Positions 25,450-33,285 of a DNA stretch of 64,000 nucleotides are shown here, one piece after another. Within the stretch, counting starts at the first letter, position 1; every line of letters starts with the position of its first letter. The translations under genes were made by a program, and so were the position numbers. Location: contig CALXLX010000050.1 in assembly GCA_944389315.1 (NCBI GenBank), positions 37,770-101,769 on the forward strand, read 5' to 3'. Source of the DNA: an uncultured Opitutales bacterium. Lineage in GTDB: Bacteria > Verrucomicrobiota > Verrucomicrobiia > Opitutales > Intestinicryptomonadaceae. The notes below the pieces were generated by a model. That model had not been told where the DNA came from. It saw nothing but the letters and a program-made list of their open reading frames with translations, and did not search any database.

Positions 25450-26916
25450 ATGTTAGTCAGAGAAAATAGGATGCAGATGTTTTTCAAGGCGGCAATTTTT
25501 AGCGCAGCCGGGGTGGCGGTATTGGCGGGTTGCTCTACCCATCTCGACAAAACCGCTCCCGCGCGAACCGCATGGGAAATGGGAGAAGCCGATGCCGCCC
25601 AAGCGGCACTTAAGCCTTTTGTATGGAAATACGAAAATACGGACGACGAAGTAATATGGCGGCTCGAATACGGAGCCGCCGCACACGCAAGCGGAGACGT
25701 AAAGAAGAGCGCGGAATCCTTCGAGGCGGCCGAGAAGAAGATGTCTTTTTTAGAGAATAATACAGACGCGGTAATCGCCGACGAGGCCGACGCCATACTG
25801 GCAAATAAGAGCCAGCTGCCGTACCGCGGGCGCAATTACGACAGGATAATGATGTCGGCCTACCAGGCTCTAAATTATATGGAACTCGGAGACTTCCGCC
25901 GCGCGGAGACGAGCCTGAAGCGCATGGAAGACTACCAGCAGAATGCAAAGAGCACCAATTTAAAAAACATAGAGAGGGCACAAAAGGCGCTATCCGCCGC
26001 GCAGAAGAAAAGCCAAAGCGCCTCCTACGACGTCTCAAAAACCCTTTCAGACGCCGGGGTGGAAAACGCGTTAAAATCCGTATACGGAGACGACTTTTCC
26101 GCAAAAGAGCGCGGGCGGCGCCCTTCTGGCGACTATGTAAACCCTTTTGCATACTGGCTTTCAGGAATATATTTTTCCACCCGTCCGGAGGATTCCTCCG
26201 GCAAGGAGAAGGCGGCTGATTTCTTCAGGTTGGCGGACAAATCCGCCGGCGGTAAGAACGCCGGGCTTAAGGCGGACAGAAAGCTGGCAGACGCGCTCGC
26301 AGACGGGGACATTGCTTCAATGCCTCCCCGTACCTACATAATATTTGAAAAGGGAGCCGCTCCTCTCAGGGTGCAAAGCAAGGTAGATTTGCCAATATAC
26401 ATCGCCAACGGGAATGCCCCTCATGTTACCATGAATTTCCCGCATTTAAAGCGAAGCCCGCTATTTAAAGACGATGTATCCGTAATCGCCGACGGCAAGG
26501 AGGTAAAGCTCGAGCGCATAGCCGATATGGACGCTATAATAGAGCATGAGTTCGACGAGGAACTTCCCGGAGTGATAACAAAAACCGTAGTATCTGCCGC
26601 AGTAAAGGCCGACTTGCAGGTTTCCTCTAAACAGGCCGAAGACGACGGCTTGGCGGGTTTTGCCGTGAATGTGGCCGGCTCCATCTACCAGAGCGTCGTA
26701 AACGATGCGGACCTGCGGACATGGACAAGTCTTCCCAAGGAAATTCTCACCGCTTCGTTCGACACTCCGAAAAACGGTTCCGTGCGCGTCGGAGAGGTTG
26801 CATTGGCACTAAATCCAGATTCCACAAACGTAATTCTGATAAGGAAGACCGCCGCCGGAGCAAAGACAACGGTTAGATCCTTCGAGCTTCCAACGCAAAA
26901 AAATGCCGCAAAATAA
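25450..26916 (+). CDS. COG3014-like lipoprotein of unknown function
   Basis: A 488-residue predicted lipoprotein. The start is fixed by AAGGAG five bases before the ATG. The n-region is long, then a hydrophobic stretch ends in the lipobox LAGC (Cys28). Residues 35-190 look like helical repeats with TPR character (WRLEYGAAAHASGDVKKSAESFEAAEKKM; YMELGDFRRAETSLKRMEDYQ). The C-terminal half (IIFEKGAAPLRVQSKVDLPIY ... AAVKADLQVSSKQ) is a beta-rich domain shared by COG3014 members, which are uncharacterised envelope proteins often adjacent to small lipoproteins. No partner gene is seen. Family placement is from resemblance and is moderate. Confidence 0.7.
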   Translation: MLVRENRMQMFFKAAIFSAAGVAVLAGCSTHLDKTAPARTAWEMGEADAAQAALKPFVWKYENTDDEVIWRLEYGAAAHASGDVKKSAESFEAAEKKMSFLENNTDAVIADEADAILANKSQLPYRGRNYDRIMMSAYQALNYMELGDFRRAETSLKRMEDYQQNAKSTNLKNIERAQKALSAAQKKSQSASYDVSKTLSDAGVENALKSVYGDDFSAKERGRRPSGDYVNPFAYWLSGIYFSTRPEDSSGKEKAADFFRLADKSAGGKNAGLKADRKLADALADGDIASMPPRTYIIFEKGAAPLRVQSKVDLPIYIANGNAPHVTMNFPHLKRSPLFKDDVSVIADGKEVKLERIADMDAIIEHEFDEELPGVITKTVVSAAVKADLQVSSKQAEDDGLAGFAVNVAGSIYQSVVNDADLRTWTSLPKEILTASFDTPKNGSVRVGEVALALNPDSTNVILIRKTAAGAKTTVRSFELPTQKNAAK

Positions 26917-27159
26917 ATTTTTGCCTGAAAAATACGGGCACAATTTATCCGCAATATAAATCCGCATATCCCCACCCCCCTTGCAAAAGGCTGCTGCATA
27001 TTTAAACTCGCGGAGTATTTTGCCTGGCGCGTTTTTTTAGCTCTGCCGTCGCAAAATAGTAGCGCATAAAAAGAATCTGTCTGGATAAGAACCGAGGCGA
27101 ATTAAATGTTTTCTTCCCCCGTTCACTTTCAAAACACCATGCTTATAAAATATAAAAAA

Positions 27160-27189
27160 ATACCTTAAGCCGACGCCGGCCTAAGGTAT
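27160..27189 (-). terminator. Rho-independent terminator after the large hydrolase-like gene
   Basis: A 12-bp stem with one A-C mismatch (27161-27172 with 27177-27188), four-base loop, then a T-run on the - strand (27153-27160 is A on the + strand). It is about 40 bases beyond the stop codon of the upstream - strand gene. Confidence 0.8.
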
Positions 27190-27227
27190 TTTAATATTCA
27201 CCTGCTTATAAAAAGCCTGCTTATGAA

Positions 27228-29561
27228 TCACTTTTTCAAATCCGCAAAATTTTTGGATGAGAAATAATCATGCGCGTATTCCACAGACGCAATTTTCTCC
27301 AGCAAGTCCGCGGGAATATAGAAGTAGTGGTTGGAGGCTTCATAGCCGATAAATTCGTCCTCAAGGCAGAGTTTGTACATTTCCCTGGCAAGGAGTTTTT
27401 CCTCGTTTAATATGGAGAGTATCTCTTTCTTGTCGGCGTCGAAGGCCTCCTTTGCGGTTGATGAGAAAATTCTGTTCCTAAGAATTATAAATTTCGCCTG
27501 GTTGGCAAAGCTTTTGAGGCTCATGCTGGCGCAGCGGGCGTAGCGTATCTGGGAGGAAATTTCCCTTTTGGCGTCTTCCTTCAAGCCGTCGGCAGATTCG
27601 GCCTCGCGCAAAGAGGCTATGCCCTTGTCCAAGCCCGCTACGACTTTTTCAAGCTGGCCTATTAAAATGTCGTTCGGATATTTTGAACGCCAGAAAGCCA
27701 AGTTGTCGTACGGCAAGCCAACCATAGTGGCATGGTATCCGCTCGGCTTGGCGTATATGGGGTTGGCCACTCCCATGTGCTGCGCGCCGAAATAAACCAG
27801 TGTTATGTCGAAAGGAAACTGCCTCCATGCGTCGGAAAATTCCGTCCACGCCTTTAGGACGGAAGCAGAGGAATTCTCTCCATAGCGGCGAGCAGCGATA
27901 TTTTTCAGATTATCCGACACAGAGAGGGATTTATCCAAAGAATTGAACGCCTCCATGTTTACCGACGGATACCCTCCCAAACTCCAATTCAAAAGCACAT
28001 TTTCCACCCCCATATCCTTCAGATTTTTAGCATGGTTTGCGACTATATCCACATAGGGTATGTAGGGCACGGGAGAAAACTCCCAGGAGGTGTTTACCTG
28101 GACTTTGGCCATCGTGCGCATTCCGCGCTTTTTGGCCAGATTCCACAAATTCCTTGCGCGCGGGCCGGGAGCGTAATCTGAGCAGGATATGCAGTATTCG
28201 TTGACTTTGCTTTCCACAGTCCCCCGCTTGAAGGGCAAATCCCATTCGCTGACGCACATCAATATGCAATCCTTCTCAAGGAGCTCCACCGTTCCCTCCA
28301 CGGCCTCGGGTCTCCAGCCCCAATCCCAGACTATTAGTTCAGCGTCCTTGCTTGCAGAGCGCATGCCGCGGAAAATGGCGTTGTTTACTTCCGATACAAC
28401 AACGGGCCTGCCGCGCGCGGCGCACACCTTGCAGATATTCTTTGCCAATCTATGTGAAAGGCAGTTTGTAAGGCATTCTGAAGCGGTTATGGTAAATATG
28501 CCGCCGAGTTTCGGTGCTGCCTTAAAAAGCCTTGCCGTGGCGTTTTCGAGCCAGTCTATCACGGGTTTTTGCGACGTGCAAAGGGCGACCAGACCGCCGT
28601 CGGGCGTGCCCCTCAGGGTTGAACGCAGCTCTGAAGACTCGAAGAATTCGGGCGGCATGGAACGCGGCTCGTTGAAATACAAAAACACCTTTATCCCGTA
28701 CTTTTCGGCGCGGGATATTAGCTTGTTAAGGTTTTTAATTCTGCGGGGGGCGTCGGGGGAATCGTCGTATACGCCGTCGTTTGAAACCAGAGTCCTTAAA
28801 ACCACATGCAGCCATACGGCATTTACGCCGACTTGCTGGTAGCGCTTTAAAATCTCCTCGGGATAGGAGGAGATATCGTCGTCCAAAAGGCAGTCTCCGT
28901 ATTCCGAAAAATACGGGTAGGCCATCACTATGCTTCCCTCCTTCGGAGCAGGCGCGGTACCCATGGGCATGAGGGATATTTCCTCGTTGAATCTGAATCT
29001 TTCAACGCCATCAAAAAGTTTTTCCGCGCCCTCGGATTGCATCAGTTTCCTAAATTCGGCGCACTTTTCCAATGTTGCGGCATCGGGCTCGGCGTAGGCA
29101 AGAGGGCCGCATTTGGGCTTTATGGAGCCGAGCTTTATGTATAGGAAATCGTCCGCTATAAGCTTAAATTCCAGCTCCTCGGCGGACATTCCCAGCAAAG
29201 CAAGAAGCTGGGGATAATCGAGCAGATGCCAGTTTCTGCGCAGAACCGTTATATATCCTTTATCTTTCCATTCGCTCTCTATCCTGCCCTGTTTTGGCAA
29301 GCCAAGCTGGGAAGCTATGGAACATATCTGCTCCTCTGTTGCGCCGACGGTCTGGGCCAGCCGGCTTGCGGGAACGCAGGTCCAGTTTCTAAATACAAAC
29401 GCATGCAGGCGGCTTGGGAAATACGCATAATCTATCGCCGGGCGCTTCCCGTCCTGCCCGGGCAGGGAGACGGTTTTCCCCTCCTGGGTATCGGCACATG
29501 AGAATGAAAGCGCCGCCATAAATAAGAAAAGCGCAAGTACCAGTTTTCTTCTAATAAACAT
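27228..29561 (-). CDS. Large secreted glycoside hydrolase-like protein, family unassigned
   Basis: A 777-residue protein with an N-terminal signal peptide ending near SFSCADT, possibly a lipoprotein although the lipobox is poor. GGAGGG lies six bases before the ATG. Residues 190-560 read like a TIM-barrel catalytic domain: YPEEILKRYQQVGVNAVWLHVVLR, RAEKYGIKVFLYFNEPRS, ITASECLTNCLSH, AELIVWDWGWRPEAVEG, VLLNWSLGGYPSVNMEAFN. The pattern recalls GH20 or GH84-like hexosaminidases and the relatives common in Lentisphaerae and Verrucomicrobia. The final 200 residues are helical. I cannot assign a family or substrate. The upstream region (residues 30-190) has conserved-looking Cys and Trp but no known motif. 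Confidence 0.6.
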   Translation of the reverse strand: MFIRRKLVLALFLFMAALSFSCADTQEGKTVSLPGQDGKRPAIDYAYFPSRLHAFVFRNWTCVPASRLAQTVGATEEQICSIASQLGLPKQGRIESEWKDKGYITVLRRNWHLLDYPQLLALLGMSAEELEFKLIADDFLYIKLGSIKPKCGPLAYAEPDAATLEKCAEFRKLMQSEGAEKLFDGVERFRFNEEISLMPMGTAPAPKEGSIVMAYPYFSEYGDCLLDDDISSYPEEILKRYQQVGVNAVWLHVVLRTLVSNDGVYDDSPDAPRRIKNLNKLISRAEKYGIKVFLYFNEPRSMPPEFFESSELRSTLRGTPDGGLVALCTSQKPVIDWLENATARLFKAAPKLGGIFTITASECLTNCLSHRLAKNICKVCAARGRPVVVSEVNNAIFRGMRSASKDAELIVWDWGWRPEAVEGTVELLEKDCILMCVSEWDLPFKRGTVESKVNEYCISCSDYAPGPRARNLWNLAKKRGMRTMAKVQVNTSWEFSPVPYIPYVDIVANHAKNLKDMGVENVLLNWSLGGYPSVNMEAFNSLDKSLSVSDNLKNIAARRYGENSSASVLKAWTEFSDAWRQFPFDITLVYFGAQHMGVANPIYAKPSGYHATMVGLPYDNLAFWRSKYPNDILIGQLEKVVAGLDKGIASLREAESADGLKEDAKREISSQIRYARCASMSLKSFANQAKFIILRNRIFSSTAKEAFDADKKEILSILNEEKLLAREMYKLCLEDEFIGYEASNHYFYIPADLLEKIASVEYAHDYFSSKNFADLKK

Positions 29562-29672
29562 TTTATCCCTCCTGAAACAATAATACTTCTTTTCCCCCTG
29601 CCAAAGAAACTTGGCAACAATGCAAAGCCCATAGATAAAATATCACCCTATAATAGTAAAGGGAAAAAACGC

Positions 29673-30944
29673 CTACTTTGCGAAGTCCGAATTGCCGAAA
29701 GATTTATACGCCGCGGCGGTGGCGAGGAAAGAGACTAAAGTTCCCGCAAGCACCCACAGGAAGAAGTTTACGTATCCGCCAAGATATGCTTGCATATCCC
29801 CGCTTATCGCCCCCGGAAGCATAAGGCCAAGCGCCATGAAAGCCGTGCATATGGCATAGTGCGACGTCTTGTGCCCCCCCCGCGAGGCAAATATAAGATA
29901 CATCATATATCCCGCGAACCCGAAACCGTACCCGAACTGCTCCACCACAACCGCCGCCGAGATAATAAAGATACTCTGGGGCTGGGCGAAGGCAAGATAC
30001 ACATACACTATGTTCGGCACGTTCATAAATAGCGCCATAGTCCAAAGCATGCTTTTTAGGGACTTTCTAGATATCGCAATCCCGCCCAAGATTCCGCCGC
30101 CAAACAGGGCTATGGGGGCTGCCACGCCGTAAACTAAACCCACGCTTTCAAGGCTGAGTTCCAAGCCTCCGTCCGCGCGCGCGGCGAGAAGAAAGGGCTG
30201 GACTATCTTTACAAGCTGGGACTCCGCAAACCTGTAAAACAATATGAAAAATAAAATGTAAAATATGCCGCGCCTTGCAAAAAACGAGGAAAACGCCCCT
30301 GCGGTTTCGGAGAGAAATTCCCCGGCTGATTTCGGCTCGGCCTTTCTGTCGGAATCGGGCTTAGGCAAAAAACCAAACAGCATCGCCGCGCAGACAAAAG
30401 ACGTCAGCGCGCACAGCCCGAACGCCAACGCCCACCCCACCCTTACGCCGCCAAATTCGCGCGCGGCATAGCCCGCAAATACAAGAAGCCCGCCCTGCGC
30501 AAAAAGCACGGCAAGCCGATAGAAGGAATTTCTTATCCCGACGAAAAACGCCTGGCTTTTCTCATCGAGCGCGCACATGTAAAAGCCGTCTGCGGCAATG
30601 TCGAAGGTTGCGGAGGAAAAGCCGACTATCCAGAACAGCCCCGCCGAGACAAGCGCCCAATTTGAGGTAAACGGCGCAAACGCCAAGAGTAAAAACGCAA
30701 GGGAAAACGATGATATGCAAAACAGTATCCACCCCCTGCGCGTCCCCAAAGCCTCGACCGCAGGGCTCCAAAGCGCCTTCAACGCCCACGGCAGATAAAG
30801 CAGCGACGTAAGGCGCGCCATCTCTGGCAGGGACATGCCCATCGTCGTGTAAAACGCAACCGATGCGTTTGAGACTATCACATTTGGGAGCCCCTCCGCA
30901 AAATACAGAAACATTAACCAAATCCAGACGTTTTTCGCTCCCAT
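29673..30944 (-). CDS. AmpG-like major facilitator permease
   Basis: A 423-residue MFS protein with twelve hydrophobic segments. The start KNVWIWLMFLYFAEGLPNVIVSNASVAFY and the following TSLLYLPWALKALWSPAVE match the AmpG/SLC33 group (muropeptide permease and acetyl-CoA transporter relatives). Another conserved piece is SSATFDIAADGFYMCALDE. In enteric bacteria AmpG imports anhydro-muropeptides for wall recycling; here an oligosaccharide or muropeptide role is inferred. The ATG at 30944 is only ten bases beyond the U-tract of the 6S RNA gene and has no ribosome-binding site. Either it is read through from that promoter or a downstream start such as 30911 is used with its own signals. Confidence 0.75.
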   Translation of the reverse strand: MGAKNVWIWLMFLYFAEGLPNVIVSNASVAFYTTMGMSLPEMARLTSLLYLPWALKALWSPAVEALGTRRGWILFCISSFSLAFLLLAFAPFTSNWALVSAGLFWIVGFSSATFDIAADGFYMCALDEKSQAFFVGIRNSFYRLAVLFAQGGLLVFAGYAAREFGGVRVGWALAFGLCALTSFVCAAMLFGFLPKPDSDRKAEPKSAGEFLSETAGAFSSFFARRGIFYILFFILFYRFAESQLVKIVQPFLLAARADGGLELSLESVGLVYGVAAPIALFGGGILGGIAISRKSLKSMLWTMALFMNVPNIVYVYLAFAQPQSIFIISAAVVVEQFGYGFGFAGYMMYLIFASRGGHKTSHYAICTAFMALGLMLPGAISGDMQAYLGGYVNFFLWVLAGTLVSFLATAAAYKSFGNSDFAK

Positions 30945-30953
30945 GATGCAGAT

Positions 30954-31142
30954 AAAAAAAGGCCTCCGCCTGTGCCGTCTTTACGAGTCGGTCATACTGC
31001 CCCGATCAACAAGGTGGGTGCCCGGGGAACGGTTTTTGCCTTCCGTTCGAGACGGCTTGACAGCCGCCGCCCGCCCTAAGGCTCCCTTAATGGTTAAATA
31101 AGGCTGTTGAACCTGTTTTGTCAGTGTCGAACACCGCAGAGG
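30954..31142 (-). ncRNA. ssrS: 6S RNA
   Basis: Read on the - strand, this roughly 185-base stretch has the 6S architecture. A closing stem CCTCTGC...GCGGAGG is followed by GGTGTTCG on the 5' side. An inner helix TCAACA/TGTTGA borders an unpaired central bubble. The arm ends in an apical hairpin GAACGG/CCGTTC. A U-tract of seven follows the closing stem directly and acts as terminator. The pieces CAGGTTCAACA, TTAAGGGAGCC and CCCACCTTGTTGA resemble 6S RNAs of other Gram-negative groups as I recall them. 6S RNA binds housekeeping sigma-factor holoenzyme as a promoter mimic. A good promoter lies at the correct distance. Not confirmed by a covariance search. Confidence 0.72.
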
Positions 31143-31150
31143 TTGACCGT

Positions 31151-31179
31151 AATATCTCATATTCGGGGCGAAAAATCAA
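31151..31179 (-). promoter_or_regulatory. Sigma-70 promoter of the 6S RNA gene
   Basis: On the - strand: TTGATT (31174-31179), 17-base spacer, GATATT (31151-31156). The predicted start near 31143 coincides with the 5' end of the RNA's closing stem. Confidence 0.6.
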
Positions 31180-31346
31180 CCAAAATCTCCCGCTTCTTGC
31201 ATATTTATAAGCGTTATGCGGCGCGCCAATTTCGCGGGGCAAAACACCTTTTCAAAAACGAAATTGACAAAATTTTAAATGCGGAGTTTTTAGTAAAAAA
31301 CAACACATCAAAACGCGTCGGCAGACGGGAAAAATAGGATATAAAA

Positions 31347-32270
31347 ATGTCCGCGATATCAGACAGCATAATAGACAAGATAGGCGAAACCCCTCTTGTA
31401 AGGATAAACAAGATAAACGAAGGCAAAGCCGAAGTGCTCGCGAAGGTCGAGTTTTTCAATCCAGGCGGCTCCGTAAAAGACAGAATAGCGCTTGCCATGA
31501 TAGAGGCGGCGGAAAAATCCGGAGAGCTTAAGCCAGGCGCGCTTATAATAGAGCCCACAAGCGGGAATACGGGAGTCGGCCTGGCCCTCGTGGCCGCGGT
31601 AAAAGGGTACAAGTTGATTCTCACCATGCCCGATACCATGAGCATAGAGCGCCGCAAGCTTGCCGCGGCATACGGGGCGCAGATAGTGTTGACAGAGGGC
31701 TCAAAAGGCATGCAGGGCGCCATAGACAAGGCTGTCGAGCTTAAGAACTCCACGCCAGGGGCCTTCATTCCGCAGCAGTTTGAAAATCCGGCAAATCCGG
31801 CGTGGCATAAGTCGCATACAGGCCCAGAAATCTGGCGCGATACGAACGGCAAGATAGACGCCTTTGTTGCCGGGGTTGGAACCGGCGGCACCATAACGGG
31901 AATTGGGGAATACCTTAAGCAGAAGAATCCAGGCATCAAAATTTGCGCGGTGGAGCCCGACACAAGCGCGGTATTGTCGGGCGGAAAGCCCGGGCTGCAC
32001 AAGCTGCAGGGAATAGGTGCGGGATTTATCCCGAAAGTGACCAATACGGACATAATAGACAAAGTTATAACCGTATCGGCGGAAAATGCCGGGATAGCCG
32101 CGCGCCAGGCGGCAAGCAAGGAGGGCATACTTGTGGGGATATCGTCTGGAGCAGCGCTATACGCGGCATTGGAGCTTTCAAAGCAGCCGGAATTTGACGG
32201 TAAGCGCATAGTTGTTCTGCTGCCCGACACGGGGGAGCGCTACCTTTCCACATGGCTTTACGACGCCTGA
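31347..32270 (+). CDS. cysK: Cysteine synthase A (O-acetylserine sulfhydrylase)
   Basis: A PLP enzyme making cysteine from O-acetylserine and sulfide. The PLP Lys is K44 in FFNPGGSVKDRIA. The phosphate-binding and substrate loops TSGNTGVGLA and GVGTGGTITG are intact, and GIGAGFIPKV and GISSGAA are family-typical. The length, 307 residues, is normal. A ribosome-binding AGGA sits eight bases before the ATG. A TTGACA at 31264-31269 could be the -35 of its promoter, with a weak -10 (TTTTTA) 17 bases on. It stands alone with a terminator behind it. Confidence 0.95.
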   Translation: MSAISDSIIDKIGETPLVRINKINEGKAEVLAKVEFFNPGGSVKDRIALAMIEAAEKSGELKPGALIIEPTSGNTGVGLALVAAVKGYKLILTMPDTMSIERRKLAAAYGAQIVLTEGSKGMQGAIDKAVELKNSTPGAFIPQQFENPANPAWHKSHTGPEIWRDTNGKIDAFVAGVGTGGTITGIGEYLKQKNPGIKICAVEPDTSAVLSGGKPGLHKLQGIGAGFIPKVTNTDIIDKVITVSAENAGIAARQAASKEGILVGISSGAALYAALELSKQPEFDGKRIVVLLPDTGERYLSTWLYDA

Positions 32271-32307
32271 TTTTTGCCGCCGCAACTTGCGCGCGCAATT
32301 TTTGAGC

Positions 32308-32338
32308 AAAACCGCCCCATTCAGGGCGGTTTGTTTTT
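32308..32338 (+). terminator. Rho-independent terminator after cysK
   Basis: AACCGCCC (32310-32317) pairs with GGGCGGTT (32324-32331), followed by a T-rich tract. Confidence 0.85.
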
Positions 32339-32384
32339 GGCATGTTTCCAAAGTGTAAGTTCTAAATTTGGGGGGAGAAAAAAG

Positions 32385-32412
32385 TTGACAAGCGGCAGGG
32401 CCGATTTATCAA
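32385..32412 (+). promoter_or_regulatory. Putative promoter of the polyamine operon
   Basis: TTGACA (32385-32390), 16-base spacer, TATCAA (32407-32412). It would give a start near 32419 and a leader of about 105 bases before speD. Confidence 0.5.
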
Positions 32413-32418
32413 CAAATT

Positions 32419-32522
32419 TGATTTTTAAATTACAGTGGACGCCCGCCAAACGCAGCGATAGTTTGGCGGAGAAGGTCGGGAACAAAAACACGGGTTTTTA
32501 TGCATTACCATTAGCTCCATAA
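32419..32522 (+). promoter_or_regulatory. Structured 5' leader of speD
   Basis: The leader contains a perfect 8-bp hairpin CGCCAAAC (32444-32451) with GTTTGGCG (32461-32468) around a nine-base loop, and CCCG/CGGG flanks that could extend it. No known riboswitch class was recognised. speD has no Shine-Dalgarno sequence, so this structure may matter for translation; that is inference. Confidence 0.35.
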
Positions 32523-33284
32523 ATGAAAAACAAACTTAAACTGCATGGCTTCAACAACCTGACGAAGTCATTGAGCTTTAATATCTACGACGTCTGCTAC
32601 GCCAAGACGTCCAAGGAGCAGCTGAGTTATATAGACTACATCGACGAAGAATATAACTCGGAACGCATCACGGATATAATGATGCATCTTACAGAGAAGA
32701 TAGGGGCGAAGGTAATAAGCGTTTCAAAGCAGGATTACGATCCCCAGGGGGCGTCGGTTACGTTTTTGATAGCGGAGAAGTCTTTAATTCCGCATTGCGG
32801 CAGCGAGATACTCGCCCATCTCGACAAGAGCCATGTCACGGTGCACACCTACCCCGAATACCACCCCGACAGAAGTTTGGCGACCTTCAGGGTTGACATA
32901 GACGTGGCCACCTGCGGGGAGATTACGCCGCTTTCCACGCTCGATTATTTGATAGGGAGTTTCGATTCCGACATAATTACAATGGACTACCGCGTAAGGG
33001 GCTTTACGCGCGACGTAAAGGGCAAGAAGATATTTCTCGACCACAAGATACACTCCATACAAGACTACATAAACAAGAACACCCTTCTGCGCTACAACGC
33101 CATAGATGTAAACGTTTTTGAGGCAAACATCTTCCACACGAAGATGCTCATAAAAGACATAGATTTAAAGAACTACCTTTTTGCCACGGACGCCAGAAAG
33201 CTGACAAAAGAGGAGCGCAACCGCATAACGCAGAGCCTCAAGCGCGAGATGACGGAAATTTACAGCGGCAGGAATATATACTGA
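32523..33284 (+). CDS. speD: S-adenosylmethionine decarboxylase proenzyme (SpeD, enterobacterial type)
   Basis: Supplies decarboxylated SAM as aminopropyl donor for spermidine. The 253-residue length and the motif HLDKSHVTVHTYPEYHP mark the class 1A enzyme. Self-cleavage would occur between Lys102 and Ser103, leaving a pyruvoyl group on the alpha chain. Other conserved pieces are KLHGFNNLTKSLSFN, DVATCGEITPLSTLDYL and FLDHKIHSIQDY. It heads a six-gene operon with spacings of one to two bases or overlaps throughout. The ATG at 32523 lacks a clear ribosome-binding site. Confidence 0.95.
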   Translation: MKNKLKLHGFNNLTKSLSFNIYDVCYAKTSKEQLSYIDYIDEEYNSERITDIMMHLTEKIGAKVISVSKQDYDPQGASVTFLIAEKSLIPHCGSEILAHLDKSHVTVHTYPEYHPDRSLATFRVDIDVATCGEITPLSTLDYLIGSFDSDIITMDYRVRGFTRDVKGKKIFLDHKIHSIQDYINKNTLLRYNAIDVNVFEANIFHTKMLIKDIDLKNYLFATDARKLTKEERNRITQSLKREMTEIYSGRNIY

Positions 33285-33285
33285 C

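Noticed and set aside
30954..31142. Alternative identities for the structured RNA: SRP RNA, tmRNA or RNase P RNA
   Set aside because: It lacks the SRP apical GGAAG/AGCA core in the right context, a tRNA-like end or tag ORF, and the RNase P core; the closing stem plus central bubble fit 6S better.
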